A stretch of 49,051 nucleotides of DNA, taken from positions 49,229-98,279 of the forward strand of contig NZ_BBPO01000014.1 of NCBI RefSeq assembly GCF_000787815.1, read 5' to 3'. Shown here piece after piece: positions 28,590 to 35,376 of the stretch (positions are counted from its first letter, which is position 1; each line of letters starts with the position of its first letter). The stretch is from Streptacidiphilus neutrinimicus. Its GTDB lineage: Bacteria; Actinomycetota; Actinomycetes; Streptomycetales; Streptomycetaceae. Position numbers and translations under genes: made by a program. Below the pieces are notes generated by a model. The model did no database searches. It was not told the origin of the DNA and was given only the letters and a program-made list of their open reading frames with translations.

Positions 28590-28679
28590 CACGTCCACCA
28601 CGACGTCGCCCGGGCCGCCCCGACATCGAGCGGGCCTGGCGACCACTCGGACGGGTGAGGATCGCCGTACTCTGCATGC

Positions 28680-29570
28680 ATGCGGATGCGACCAACCCTG
28701 ACCTGGACGCCCACCGGCCCCCCGCAGGCCCCGGCGGCGACCAGCGTGGAGGCCGTCGCCTCGGTCGTGGGCGAGGGCCGCGTCCTGGTCCTGAGCGGCG
28801 CCGGGCTGTCCACCGAGTCCGGGATCCCCGACTACCGCGGGGAGGGCGGCACGCTGCGCCGCCACACCCCGATGACCTACCAGGACTTCGTCGGGAGCGA
28901 CGAGGCCCGCCGCCGCTACTGGGCGCGTAGCCATCTGGGCTGGCGCGCGATGACCGGCGCCCACCCCAACTCCGGCCACCACGCCGTGACCACGCTGGCC
29001 CGGCACGGCTACCTCACCGGCGTGGTCACCCAGAATGTGGACGGCCTGCACCGCGCCGCAGGGACGGCCGAGCTCGTCGAGACCGTCGAGCTGCACGGCA
29101 GCCTCGACCGCGTCGTCTGCCTCGGGTGCCGCGAGACCACCGCGCGCGCGGAGCTCGACCGCCGCCTGCGGGAGGCGAACCCGGACTTCGCGGCGACCGC
29201 CACGCGGATCAACCCGGACGGCGACGCGGACCTGCCTGACGCCCTCGTACGCGCCTTCCGTCCCGTCCCCTGCGCCGCCTGCGGCGGCGGGACGCTCAAG
29301 CCCGACGTCGTCTTCTTCGGCGAGAACGTCCCGCGCCCTCGGGTGGACCAGTGCTACCGCCTGGTGGACGGCTCCGACGCCGTACTCGTCCTCGGCTCCT
29401 CGCTGACGGTCCTCTCCGGCCTGCGCTTCGTCCGCCGCGCGGCCGAGACCGGCACCCCGGTGCTCATCATCAACCAGGGCGCCACCCGCGGCGACACTCA
29501 CGCTGCCCACCGCGTCGACCTCCCGCTCGGCCACGCCCTCACCGAACTCACGCGCCTGCTGGGGCTCTAG
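28680..29570 (+). CDS. Sir2-family NAD-dependent protein deacylase
   Basis: 296 residues. It has the NAD motif GAGLSTESGIPDYRG, TQNVDGLH, catalytic H139 in ELHGS, zinc cysteines CLGC and CAAC, and VFFGENVP and GSSLTV. This is a class II/IV-like bacterial sirtuin removing acyl groups from lysines with NAD. TACTCT at 28668-28673, six bases before ATG 28680, suggests a leaderless mRNA; ATG 28686 is also in frame. There is no obvious partner acetyltransferase nearby apart from the decayed GNAT at 14.9 kb. Confidence 0.93.
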   Translation: MRMRPTLTWTPTGPPQAPAATSVEAVASVVGEGRVLVLSGAGLSTESGIPDYRGEGGTLRRHTPMTYQDFVGSDEARRRYWARSHLGWRAMTGAHPNSGHHAVTTLARHGYLTGVVTQNVDGLHRAAGTAELVETVELHGSLDRVVCLGCRETTARAELDRRLREANPDFAATATRINPDGDADLPDALVRAFRPVPCAACGGGTLKPDVVFFGENVPRPRVDQCYRLVDGSDAVLVLGSSLTVLSGLRFVRRAAETGTPVLIINQGATRGDTHAAHRVDLPLGHALTELTRLLGL

Positions 29571-29595
29571 CCGAAAGCGCAGGCGGAAAAGAAGT

Positions 29596-29720
29596 GCCCC
29601 GGCCGAGCACGACGGCCGGGGCTGAGACCCCGCACACGGGGGTACGGCGGGGTCCTGGTTCGATGGTCCCCGAACCGGAGGGCGGGGCGGTACCTCCGCC
29701 CGGCGGTCAGGACACCGCCG
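29596..29720. other. Series of hairpins between convergent genes
   Basis: Four consecutive stem-loops: 29596-29622 (10 bp, terminator-like), 29626-29654 (8 bp, GACCCCGC/GCGGGGTC), 29657-29676 (6 bp, GGTTCG/CGAACC) and 29701-29720 (7 bp, CGGCGGT/ACCGCCG). The first is a good terminator for the sirtuin gene. The others could be terminators for the minus-strand Clp-N gene, or a structured RNA. Confidence 0.55.
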
Positions 29721-29761
29721 ATCGTCGGATTCGAGTAGTGCAGAGGCGTGCTGACCGACCC

Positions 29762-30331
29762 TCAGACGAGAGTCGCGCGGACGCGCTCGGACAGCGCGGC
29801 GAGATCGAAGCCGTGCGCCCGCACGAGTCGGGTGGCCGGGGAGTCCTCGACGCGCAGCAGCCCGAGCAGGAGGTGGCCGGGGAGGATCTCCCGGCTCTTC
29901 AGCGCGAGGGCCTCGCGCAGCGAGAGCTCCAGGGCCTTCTTGGCCTGGGGGGTGAACGGGAGGTGCCCGCCGGTCAGGCTTCCGCTGCCGCGCCGACGGC
30001 GGCCGGCCGCGCCCCCGGCGCCACTGAGGGCGCCGACGCCGAAGACCGCCTCCACCTTCTCGCGCACCGCGTCGAGGTCGATGCCGATGGTGTCCAGCGC
30101 CTCGGCGTCCAGCTCGGGGCCGGGCGCCGCGCGCCGACCGCGGACCGTGTCGCGGGCGGTCCGCAGGTCGAGTCCGCCCTCGACGAGCACCGCCACGGCG
30201 GCGTCGTCCGGCAGTCCGAGCAGGCCCAGCATGAGGTGTTCCGGGCCGGTCGTGGAGCTCTCCAGCATCCGCGCCTCCTCCTGGGCGAGGACGACAGCGC
30301 GCCTGCAACCGGCGGTGAACCGCTCGAACAT
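29762..30331 (-). CDS. Clp N-domain protein (ClpC-like N-terminal repeats without ATPase)
   Basis: 189 residues with two Clp N repeats: FERFTAGCRRAVVLAQEEARML...GPEHLMLGLL (about 3-60) and FTPQAKKALELSLREALAL...ILPGHLLLGLLRVEDSPA (about 105-180). No Walker motifs follow. In ClpC this domain binds substrates and adaptors, so a free copy could act as an adaptor or competitor of ClpC. The start is ATG 30331, two bases after the stop of the HTH gene, so they form an operon under the twin operators. The longer in-frame start adds residues that belong to the upstream gene in another frame. Confidence 0.88.
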   Translation of the reverse strand: MFERFTAGCRRAVVLAQEEARMLESSTTGPEHLMLGLLGLPDDAAVAVLVEGGLDLRTARDTVRGRRAAPGPELDAEALDTIGIDLDAVREKVEAVFGVGALSGAGGAAGRRRRGSGSLTGGHLPFTPQAKKALELSLREALALKSREILPGHLLLGLLRVEDSPATRLVRAHGFDLAALSERVRATLV

Positions 30332-30333
30332 CG

Positions 30334-30570
30334 TCAGTCTTCCTTCCTGCGGCCGAAACGGCCGCCGCTGCCGTGCTTCTTGTGGACCGCCTGGCGGCTG
30401 ACGCCGAGGCAGTCGGCGATCATCTGCCACGTCCATCCCTGCGCGCGGGCGTTGCCGACCTGCAGGTCCTCCAGCCGCTCGGCCAGCTCACGCAGGGCGC
30501 GCACGGCCTTCAGCCCGACCGCCGGATCGCGGCTGCTCGCGGCGTCCGCGAGCGTCCTGGTTTCGCTCAT
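30334..30570 (-). CDS. Small helix-turn-helix regulator of the Clp-N operon
   Basis: 78 residues. A helical N-terminus (VGLKAVRALRELAERLEDLQV) is followed by a HTH, WQMIADCLGVSRQAVHKKH, and a basic tail. The A-x-x-LGVSRQAVHKKH helix is common in actinobacterial HTH proteins paired with Clp-N proteins. Its own promoter is covered by two palindromes, so it is probably autoregulatory. ATG 30570 lies 7 bases after the -10 box, so the mRNA is probably leaderless. Confidence 0.88.
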   Translation of the reverse strand: MSETRTLADAASSRDPAVGLKAVRALRELAERLEDLQVGNARAQGWTWQMIADCLGVSRQAVHKKHGSGGRFGRRKED

Positions 30571-30573
30571 GCC

Positions 30574-30619
30574 TGTCAATGTAGGTTGACAGAGAAGGCC
30601 CTGTCAACCCTGGTTGACA
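30574..30619 (-). promoter_or_regulatory. Twin palindromic operators overlapping the HTH/Clp-N promoter
   Basis: Two 18-bp palindromes, 28 bp centre to centre: 30574-30591 (TGTCAATGTAGGTTGACA) and 30602-30619 (TGTCAACCCTGGTTGACA, perfect). On the minus strand TTGACA of the second palindrome is the -35 (30607-30602), and TACATT inside the first is the -10 (30583-30578, 18-base spacer), with the start codon seven bases later. A repressor bound at both sites would block the promoter fully. The adjacent HTH protein is the obvious candidate. Confidence 0.8.
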
Positions 30620-30641
30620 TAGGAGGGGGCGTGCGAGCGGG

Positions 30642-30923
30642 TCAGCCGGCGCGCAGCACCGCGTCGCAGTCGAGACAGTGCCGACTGCGGTGCTCGGGCG
30701 GATACCAGGGCGCGCCGGGGCCTGCGGGCACGTAGGGCTCGGGCTCCAGCCCGTCCGTGTCGAGACCGCACAAGGTGCGCGAGAGCGGGTCGCCGGGCGC
30801 CTCGGGGTCGGCTGCGGCGGCGTGGACCGCGCGCACGCGGGCGCCGATGTCGGCCTCGCCGACCTCGGCGTCCACCACCTCCGTAGCGGGCTCCAGCTCC
30901 AGCAGCACGAGGATCGCGGTCAC
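30642..30923 (-). CDS. Hypothetical small protein
   Basis: 93 residues from GTG 30923. The N-terminal part (TAILVLLELEPATEVVDAEVG) is strand/helix-like and acidic; the C-terminal part ends in RHCLDCDAVLRAG with a CxxC pair that could bind metal. I do not recognise the family. The ribosome site is weak. A CxxC near the end and normal codon bias favour a real gene. The region 30924-31122 behind it has a frame with KPLVVLYAPASALRPSPAW that I cannot identify. Confidence 0.55.
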   Translation of the reverse strand: MTAILVLLELEPATEVVDAEVGEADIGARVRAVHAAAADPEAPGDPLSRTLCGLDTDGLEPEPYVPAGPGAPWYPPEHRSRHCLDCDAVLRAG

Positions 30924-31122
30924 GACTCGATCGTGCGCCTTCCCCCGCGCCCGCGCATCCGCTGCGAGCCCGCGCGGCCTGCGACATGCGCACGGACCAG
31001 CCGCAGGGACGCCGCCCAGGCCGGGGACGGGCGCAGCGCCGATGCCGGCGCGTACAGGACGACGAGCGGCTTGCCGCGCCGATGCCGACGATCGCCCGCC
31101 GGGCGCGCGCGCTGACGCGCGG

Positions 31123-31773
31123 TCAACGCCCGGTCAGGGCGCGGACCTCGGCCTCGTAGAGCTGCTCGGGGTCGAAGCCCATCCCGGCGAAGTGGCCCGC
31201 GAGTTCGAGGGATAGCACGCCCGTCAGGCGGGTCCAGAAGGCGAGCGCCAGGCGGAGCGCCGACGGCGGGGCCGGATGCCCGCCGTCCCAGGCGCGGTGC
31301 TCCGCGAGATGGACCTCCAGCGCGGAGGGTGCCGAAGCGACGGGGGCCGCGGCCGCGCCGGCGTCCAGGAGGACGGCCATGATCTCGGCGGCGATGGCCG
31401 TGGTGTCCTCGGGGGCCTCGTACCCCGGCACCGGCGTGCCGTAGACGAGGAAGTAGCGCTGCGGGTCCGCGAGCGCCCACCCCCGCAGCACCCGCGCCAG
31501 CGCGGGGAGGTCGGCGCCCGCCTCCGCCTGGAGGCGGACGGCGTCGGCCAGGCTCCGGTAGGCGTCCCGGACGAGCGCGGTGATCAGCTCGTCCCGGCCG
31601 GCGAAGTAGCGGTACAGCGCGGGGCCGCTCAGGCCCATCCGCTTGGCGATCGCGCTCAGCGAGAGCGCCGACGCGCCGGCGGACCGGATCTGCCCCCAGG
31701 CATGCGCCTTGATCTCCTCCTGCACCTGGGCCCGATACCGCTCCCTGGGCGTCCCCGCATCCGACTCGACCAC
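31123..31773 (-). CDS. TetR-family transcriptional regulator
   Basis: 216 residues. The N-terminal HTH (LSLSAIAKRMGLSGPALYRYFAGRDEL, shown in parts; residues about 38-62) is followed by a C-terminal TetR_C-type domain (RVLRGWALADPQRYFLVYGTPVPGYEAPEDT) seen in the WHG/TetR_C_25 group. It is divergent from a quinone-oxidoreductase-like gene, with operator-like repeats between them, so it probably represses both genes. GTG 31773 with AAGGTGGTGG upstream is the start. Confidence 0.9.
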   Translation of the reverse strand: MVESDAGTPRERYRAQVQEEIKAHAWGQIRSAGASALSLSAIAKRMGLSGPALYRYFAGRDELITALVRDAYRSLADAVRLQAEAGADLPALARVLRGWALADPQRYFLVYGTPVPGYEAPEDTTAIAAEIMAVLLDAGAAAAPVASAPSALEVHLAEHRAWDGGHPAPPSALRLALAFWTRLTGVLSLELAGHFAGMGFDPEQLYEAEVRALTGR

Positions 31774-31790
31774 AGCCCCACCACCTTTCC

Positions 31791-31850
31791 GTTAGAGGGT
31801 ATCACTGATGCTCTTGACTCTTGCGGACGCAATGAGTTAGAACCTATAAC
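31791..31850. promoter_or_regulatory. Two TetR-type operators in the TetR/oxidoreductase intergenic region
   Basis: GTTAGAACCTATAAC (31836-31850) is a GTTA-N7-TAAC palindrome; GTTAGAGGGTATCAC (31791-31805) is its imperfect relative. The first overlaps a possible -10 TATAAC (31845-31850) with -35 TTGCGG at 31821-31826 for the oxidoreductase. The second lies next to the TetR start. Confidence 0.65.
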
Positions 31851-31882
31851 GGAAGCAAGAACCTCTACCGATCGGAGTCGTC

Positions 31883-32914
31883 ATGAGCCGCGAACAGCTT
31901 GTCCAGGTCGTCCTGCCGGGCATCGTCGAGCCCGAGGGCCTCGAGATCCGCGAGGCCTCCGTCCCGGAGCCGGGGCCGGGCCAGGTCCTGATCGCCACGG
32001 AGGCGACCGGCGTGTCCTTCGCCGAGCAGCAGATGCGCCGCGGGCGCTACTACGACCAGCCGCCGTTCCCCTTCGTGCCCGGTTACGACCTGGTGGGCCG
32101 CGTCCTGCGCACCGGCCCGGGCGTCGACCGCGGCCTGGCCGGGCGGCGGCTCGCCGCACTGGTCAAGGTGGGCGGCTGGGCCAGCCACGTCCTGGTCGAC
32201 GCCGGGGACACGGTCGAGGTCCCGGACGGCCTCTCCCCTGCGGAGGCCGAGGCGGTCGTCGTCAACGGCGTCACCGCCTGGCAGATGCTGCACCGCAAGG
32301 CGCGCGTCCGGTCCGGTCAGACGGTCCTGGTGCACGGGGCCGGCGGCGGCGTCGGCTCGGTCCTCTCCCAGCTCGCGATCGCCGCCGGGGCGAGGGTCAT
32401 CGGCACCGCCTCTCCCCGGCACCACGACGGGCTGCGCGCCATCGGCGCGGTTCCGCTCGACTACCGCACCGAGGACATCCCCGGCCAGGTCCGGCGGCTG
32501 GCGCCCGGGGGCGTGGGCGCCGTCTTCGACCACCTCGGCGGCCGCAGCGTCGTCGACTCCTGGCGCCTGCTCGCCCCCGGCGGCGCGCTCGTCGCCTACG
32601 GCAGCGCCTCCACCCGCGACGACACCGGCTCCAAGCAGTGGCCCGTGCTGAAGATCCTCGCCCGGACCTGGATGTGGAACGCCCTGCCCAACCGCCGGCG
32701 GGCGACCTTCTACAACATCTGGGCCGGTCGCGCGCTCGCCAAGGACCGCTTCCGCGCCCGGCTCCGCGCCGACCTCACCGAGGTCTTCGACGCCGTCCGC
32801 CGCGGCGGGGTCACCCCGGACATCGGCGCCCAACTCCCGCTCACGCGGGCCGCCGAGGCGCTGCGCCTGGCAGAGTCCGGCACCGCCAGCGGCAAGATCA
32901 TCCTCGTCCCCTGA
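31883..32914 (+). CDS. Zinc-free medium-chain dehydrogenase/reductase (quinone-oxidoreductase-like)
   Basis: 343 residues. GroES-like N-domain (residues 15-125: VSFAEQQMRRGRYYDQPPFP, FVPGYDLVGRV), then the NAD(P) Rossmann fold with VHGAGGGVGS and a C-terminal part (TRAAEALRLAESGTASGKIIL). Cysteine ligands for catalytic zinc are absent, as in the QOR/crotonyl-reductase-like MDRs. It probably reduces an alpha,beta-unsaturated carbonyl or quinone with NADPH. CGGAGTCGTC precedes ATG 31883. Regulated by the divergent TetR (inferred). Confidence 0.88.
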   Translation: MSREQLVQVVLPGIVEPEGLEIREASVPEPGPGQVLIATEATGVSFAEQQMRRGRYYDQPPFPFVPGYDLVGRVLRTGPGVDRGLAGRRLAALVKVGGWASHVLVDAGDTVEVPDGLSPAEAEAVVVNGVTAWQMLHRKARVRSGQTVLVHGAGGGVGSVLSQLAIAAGARVIGTASPRHHDGLRAIGAVPLDYRTEDIPGQVRRLAPGGVGAVFDHLGGRSVVDSWRLLAPGGALVAYGSASTRDDTGSKQWPVLKILARTWMWNALPNRRRATFYNIWAGRALAKDRFRARLRADLTEVFDAVRRGGVTPDIGAQLPLTRAAEALRLAESGTASGKIILVP

Positions 32915-32964
32915 GCGGGGCCGCCCCCGTCCGCGCTCCGTGCTCGAGCGCAGCCAGCCCCCGG

Positions 32965-33441
32965 TCAGCCCGTGGGCAGGCCGACCTGGCCCCGCTCGAG
33001 CGCGGAGCGCAGCTCCGAGAGGACCCGTACCGCGGCAAGCCCGGACGGGCCGTCGAGGGCGCCCGCGGTCAGCTCGGCCAGCGTCTCCGCGAAGGTCGCC
33101 TCAGCCGCCCCGACGAGCTCCCGCCCGCCGTCGGTCAGCTCCAGCAGCGACGAGCGGCGGTCCGACGGGTTGGGGCGCCGCACGACCCACCCCTGCTTCT
33201 CCAGACGGTCGACTCCCTTGCTGGTCGCGCCGATCCCGATGGCGAACTCGGCGGCGACGTCAGCCACTCGGGCGCCGGCGTGGTCGCGCAGGTAGCGCAG
33301 GAACTCGAACTGCGAGGTGACGATCGCGTGCCGCTCGCGCAGGCGGTCGTTCAGCGCGTTGTAGAGGCGCGTCTCGCAGCGAACGAGGTCGGCGAAGAAG
33401 CCGGGGAGGTCGACCCCGGCACCGCTTGACTTGGACGCCAT
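32965..33441 (-). CDS. MarR-family transcriptional regulator
   Basis: 158 residues. Winged-helix core: SQFEFLRYLRDH, RVADVAAEFAIGIGATSKGVDRLEKQGWVVRRPNPSDRRSSLLELT (two blocks), and a C-terminal dimer helix. The DRR wing is the MarR signature. ATG 33441 was chosen; longer in-frame starts would run through the intergenic repeats. It is divergent from the HSL-type hydrolase at 33509 and probably controls it. Confidence 0.9.
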   Translation of the reverse strand: MASKSSGAGVDLPGFFADLVRCETRLYNALNDRLRERHAIVTSQFEFLRYLRDHAGARVADVAAEFAIGIGATSKGVDRLEKQGWVVRRPNPSDRRSSLLELTDGGRELVGAAEATFAETLAELTAGALDGPSGLAAVRVLSELRSALERGQVGLPTG

Positions 33442-33477
33442 GGCATATAGTCTGACATAAATTCCTGGGCATATAGT
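33442..33477. promoter_or_regulatory. Direct repeat in the MarR/hydrolase intergenic region
   Basis: GGCATATAGT occurs at 33442-33451 and again at 33468-33477, a 26-bp period, in a locally AT-rich stretch that must also hold both promoters. It is a candidate MarR binding region. Confidence 0.55.
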
Positions 33478-33508
33478 TCTGGGGAATGCACATGCCGTGG
33501 AGGCGACG

Positions 33509-34462
33509 ATGAGCAGGCGACAGCGCGCGGAGATCGACGCGATGATCCGGCGGCCCCACCCCGTGGGCCCCAAGTCGGTGGCGGAACTCCGCGCCGGGTT
33601 CGAGGCGCTGATGGCCGGGATGATCGTCCCGGCCGGGATCAGCACCCGGGCGGCGTCGCTCGGCGACCGGCGCGCCGTGCTGGTCGAACCGGTGGAGCCG
33701 GACGGTGCTCCGCACGCGGGGACGATCCTCTACTTCCACGGCGGCTCCTACGTCGTCGGCTCGCCGGAGACGGCCATGTCGCTGACCGGGAACCTGGTGG
33801 CCCGCACCGGCTTCAGGGCGTTCTCGCTGGACTACCGGCTCGCCCCCGAGCACCCGTTCCCGGCCGCCGTCGAGGACGGGGTGAGCGCCTACCGCGCGCT
33901 GCTGGACAGCGGCGTGGACCCCGCGGCGATCGCCTTCGCCGGGGACTCCGCGGGCGGCGGCCTCACCGTCACCACCTGCCTCGCCGCCCGCGACGCGGGT
34001 CTGCCCCTGCCCGCCGCCCTCGTCGCGTTCTCGCCCGGGCTCGACATGACCCGGACCGGCGCGAGCATGGAGACCCGGGCGGGCGCCGATCCGTTCTTCA
34101 CGCGCGAGGGCATGGAGCACACCGGAGCCATGTACCTCGCGGGCCAGGACCCGCGCCAGCCGCTGCTCAGTCCCGCCACCCTCGCCGACCTGACCGGCCT
34201 GCCCCCGACGCTGCTCCAGGCGGGCACCAACGAGATGCTCCTGGACGACTCCACACGTCTGGCAACCCGGGCGAGGGAGGCCGGCGTCGACGTCGTCCTG
34301 GACGTCACCGCCGACGTCCCCCACGTGTTCCAGGCCTTCGCCGGCGTCCTGGACGAGGCCGACCAGGCACTGGACCGCGCCGCCTTCTTCCTCGGCCAGC
34401 ACCTCCGCCGGCACGTCGGCACCGGCCGCGGCGGCCGCACCGTCTTCGAGCCGACGGGCTGA
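33509..34462 (+). CDS. Alpha/beta hydrolase of the hormone-sensitive-lipase (HSL, esterase family IV) type
   Basis: 317 residues. YFHGGSYVVGS gives the HGG oxyanion motif, DYRLAPEHPFPAAVED the family's conserved block, and S147 in GDSAGGG the nucleophile; acid and base lie in the LLQAGTNEMLLDD and DVPHVFQAF regions. It should hydrolyse short-chain esters. ATG 33509 with GGAGGCGACG was chosen over GTG 33497. Control by the adjacent MarR protein is likely. Confidence 0.92.
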   Translation: MSRRQRAEIDAMIRRPHPVGPKSVAELRAGFEALMAGMIVPAGISTRAASLGDRRAVLVEPVEPDGAPHAGTILYFHGGSYVVGSPETAMSLTGNLVARTGFRAFSLDYRLAPEHPFPAAVEDGVSAYRALLDSGVDPAAIAFAGDSAGGGLTVTTCLAARDAGLPLPAALVAFSPGLDMTRTGASMETRAGADPFFTREGMEHTGAMYLAGQDPRQPLLSPATLADLTGLPPTLLQAGTNEMLLDDSTRLATRAREAGVDVVLDVTADVPHVFQAFAGVLDEADQALDRAAFFLGQHLRRHVGTGRGGRTVFEPTG

Positions 34463-34521
34463 GGCGCGCCTACGATGGGAGGGCGGTTGCGAGCGGCCCC
34501 GTCCCAGGAGGGAGATCGCTC

Positions 34522-35331
34522 ATGCCCGTTCATCGGATCCGGCCCGACGTCAGCGTCCTCGGCGACAGCCTCGAGGTGCCCGGGATCGGGTACATCCCCG
34601 TCAACGCCTTCGTGCTCCACGCGGGTCAACCCGTCGTCGTCGACACCGGTCTGGGCCTGCCGGACCGCGACTTCCTGCGGACACTCGCCGAAGTGGTCGA
34701 CCCGGCCGACGTGCGCTGGATCTGGCTCACGCACCCCGACCGCGACCACACCGGCGGTATCCGGGCGCTCCTGGAGGCAGCCCCGGAGGCGAAGCTGGTG
34801 ACGACGTTCATCGCGGTCGGGATCATGTCCTGCGAGTCACCGCTGCCGCTGGACCGGATCCATCTGCTCAACCCCGGGCAGTCGCTCGACGTCGGCGACC
34901 GGACCCTGACCGCGTTCCGGCCGCCGTTGTTCGACAACCCCGCCACGGTCGGCTTCTTCGACGATCTCACCGGTGTCTGCTTCAGCTCGGACTGCTTCGG
35001 CGCGCCGATGCCCACCGCCGACGTCGCCGAGAGCACGGACGCCCGCGGGGTGCCCGCCGAGGACCTGCGTGCCGCGCAGCTGATGTGGGCGAGCGTGGAC
35101 AGCCCCTGGGTCGAGAACGTCGACCCGAAGCGCTTCTCCGACACCTTCCAGCCGCTGCGGGACCGCGCACCCGAGCTCGTCCTGTCGACGCACCTGCCGG
35201 CCGCGGACGGGATCACCGGGCCGATGATCGACACGCTGAGCTCGGCGGCGGGGCTCTCCCCGTTCGTCGGCCCCGACCAGGCGGCGCTGGCCCAGATGCT
35301 GGCCGGCTTCGAACCGCCTGCCGGCCCCTGA
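34522..35331 (+). CDS. Metallo-beta-lactamase-fold protein
   Basis: 269 residues. VVVDTGLG and the metal site THPDRDHTGG (H71, D73, D75, H76) show an MBL fold; the first position pattern is H-x-D-x-D-H rather than H-x-H-x-D-H, a variant seen in diiron-flavoprotein-like members. SSDCFGAPMP and STHLPAADG give further ligands. It could be an oxidoreductase-type or hydrolytic MBL. AGGAGGGAGATCGCTC precedes the ATG. It follows the esterase by 59 bases and may share its message. Confidence 0.85.
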   Translation: MPVHRIRPDVSVLGDSLEVPGIGYIPVNAFVLHAGQPVVVDTGLGLPDRDFLRTLAEVVDPADVRWIWLTHPDRDHTGGIRALLEAAPEAKLVTTFIAVGIMSCESPLPLDRIHLLNPGQSLDVGDRTLTAFRPPLFDNPATVGFFDDLTGVCFSSDCFGAPMPTADVAESTDARGVPAEDLRAAQLMWASVDSPWVENVDPKRFSDTFQPLRDRAPELVLSTHLPAADGITGPMIDTLSSAAGLSPFVGPDQAALAQMLAGFEPPAGP

Positions 35332-35376
35332 ACGCGGCCCTCGCGCGCAGCGCGGACCTCGCCCGGTGGGCAGCCC

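Noticed and set aside
29640-29680. tRNA-like GGTTCGA stretch downstream of the sirtuin
   Set aside because: GGTTCGATGGTCCC resembles a T-arm, but no acceptor stem or anticodon arm can be folded around it.
24981-30308. Very long open frame (1775 codons) on the minus strand
   Set aside because: It runs antisense to the adenylate kinase, phosphatase and sirtuin genes, which have full domain signatures. Its product is Arg/Gly/Pro/Gln-rich with no motif, an artefact of high GC.
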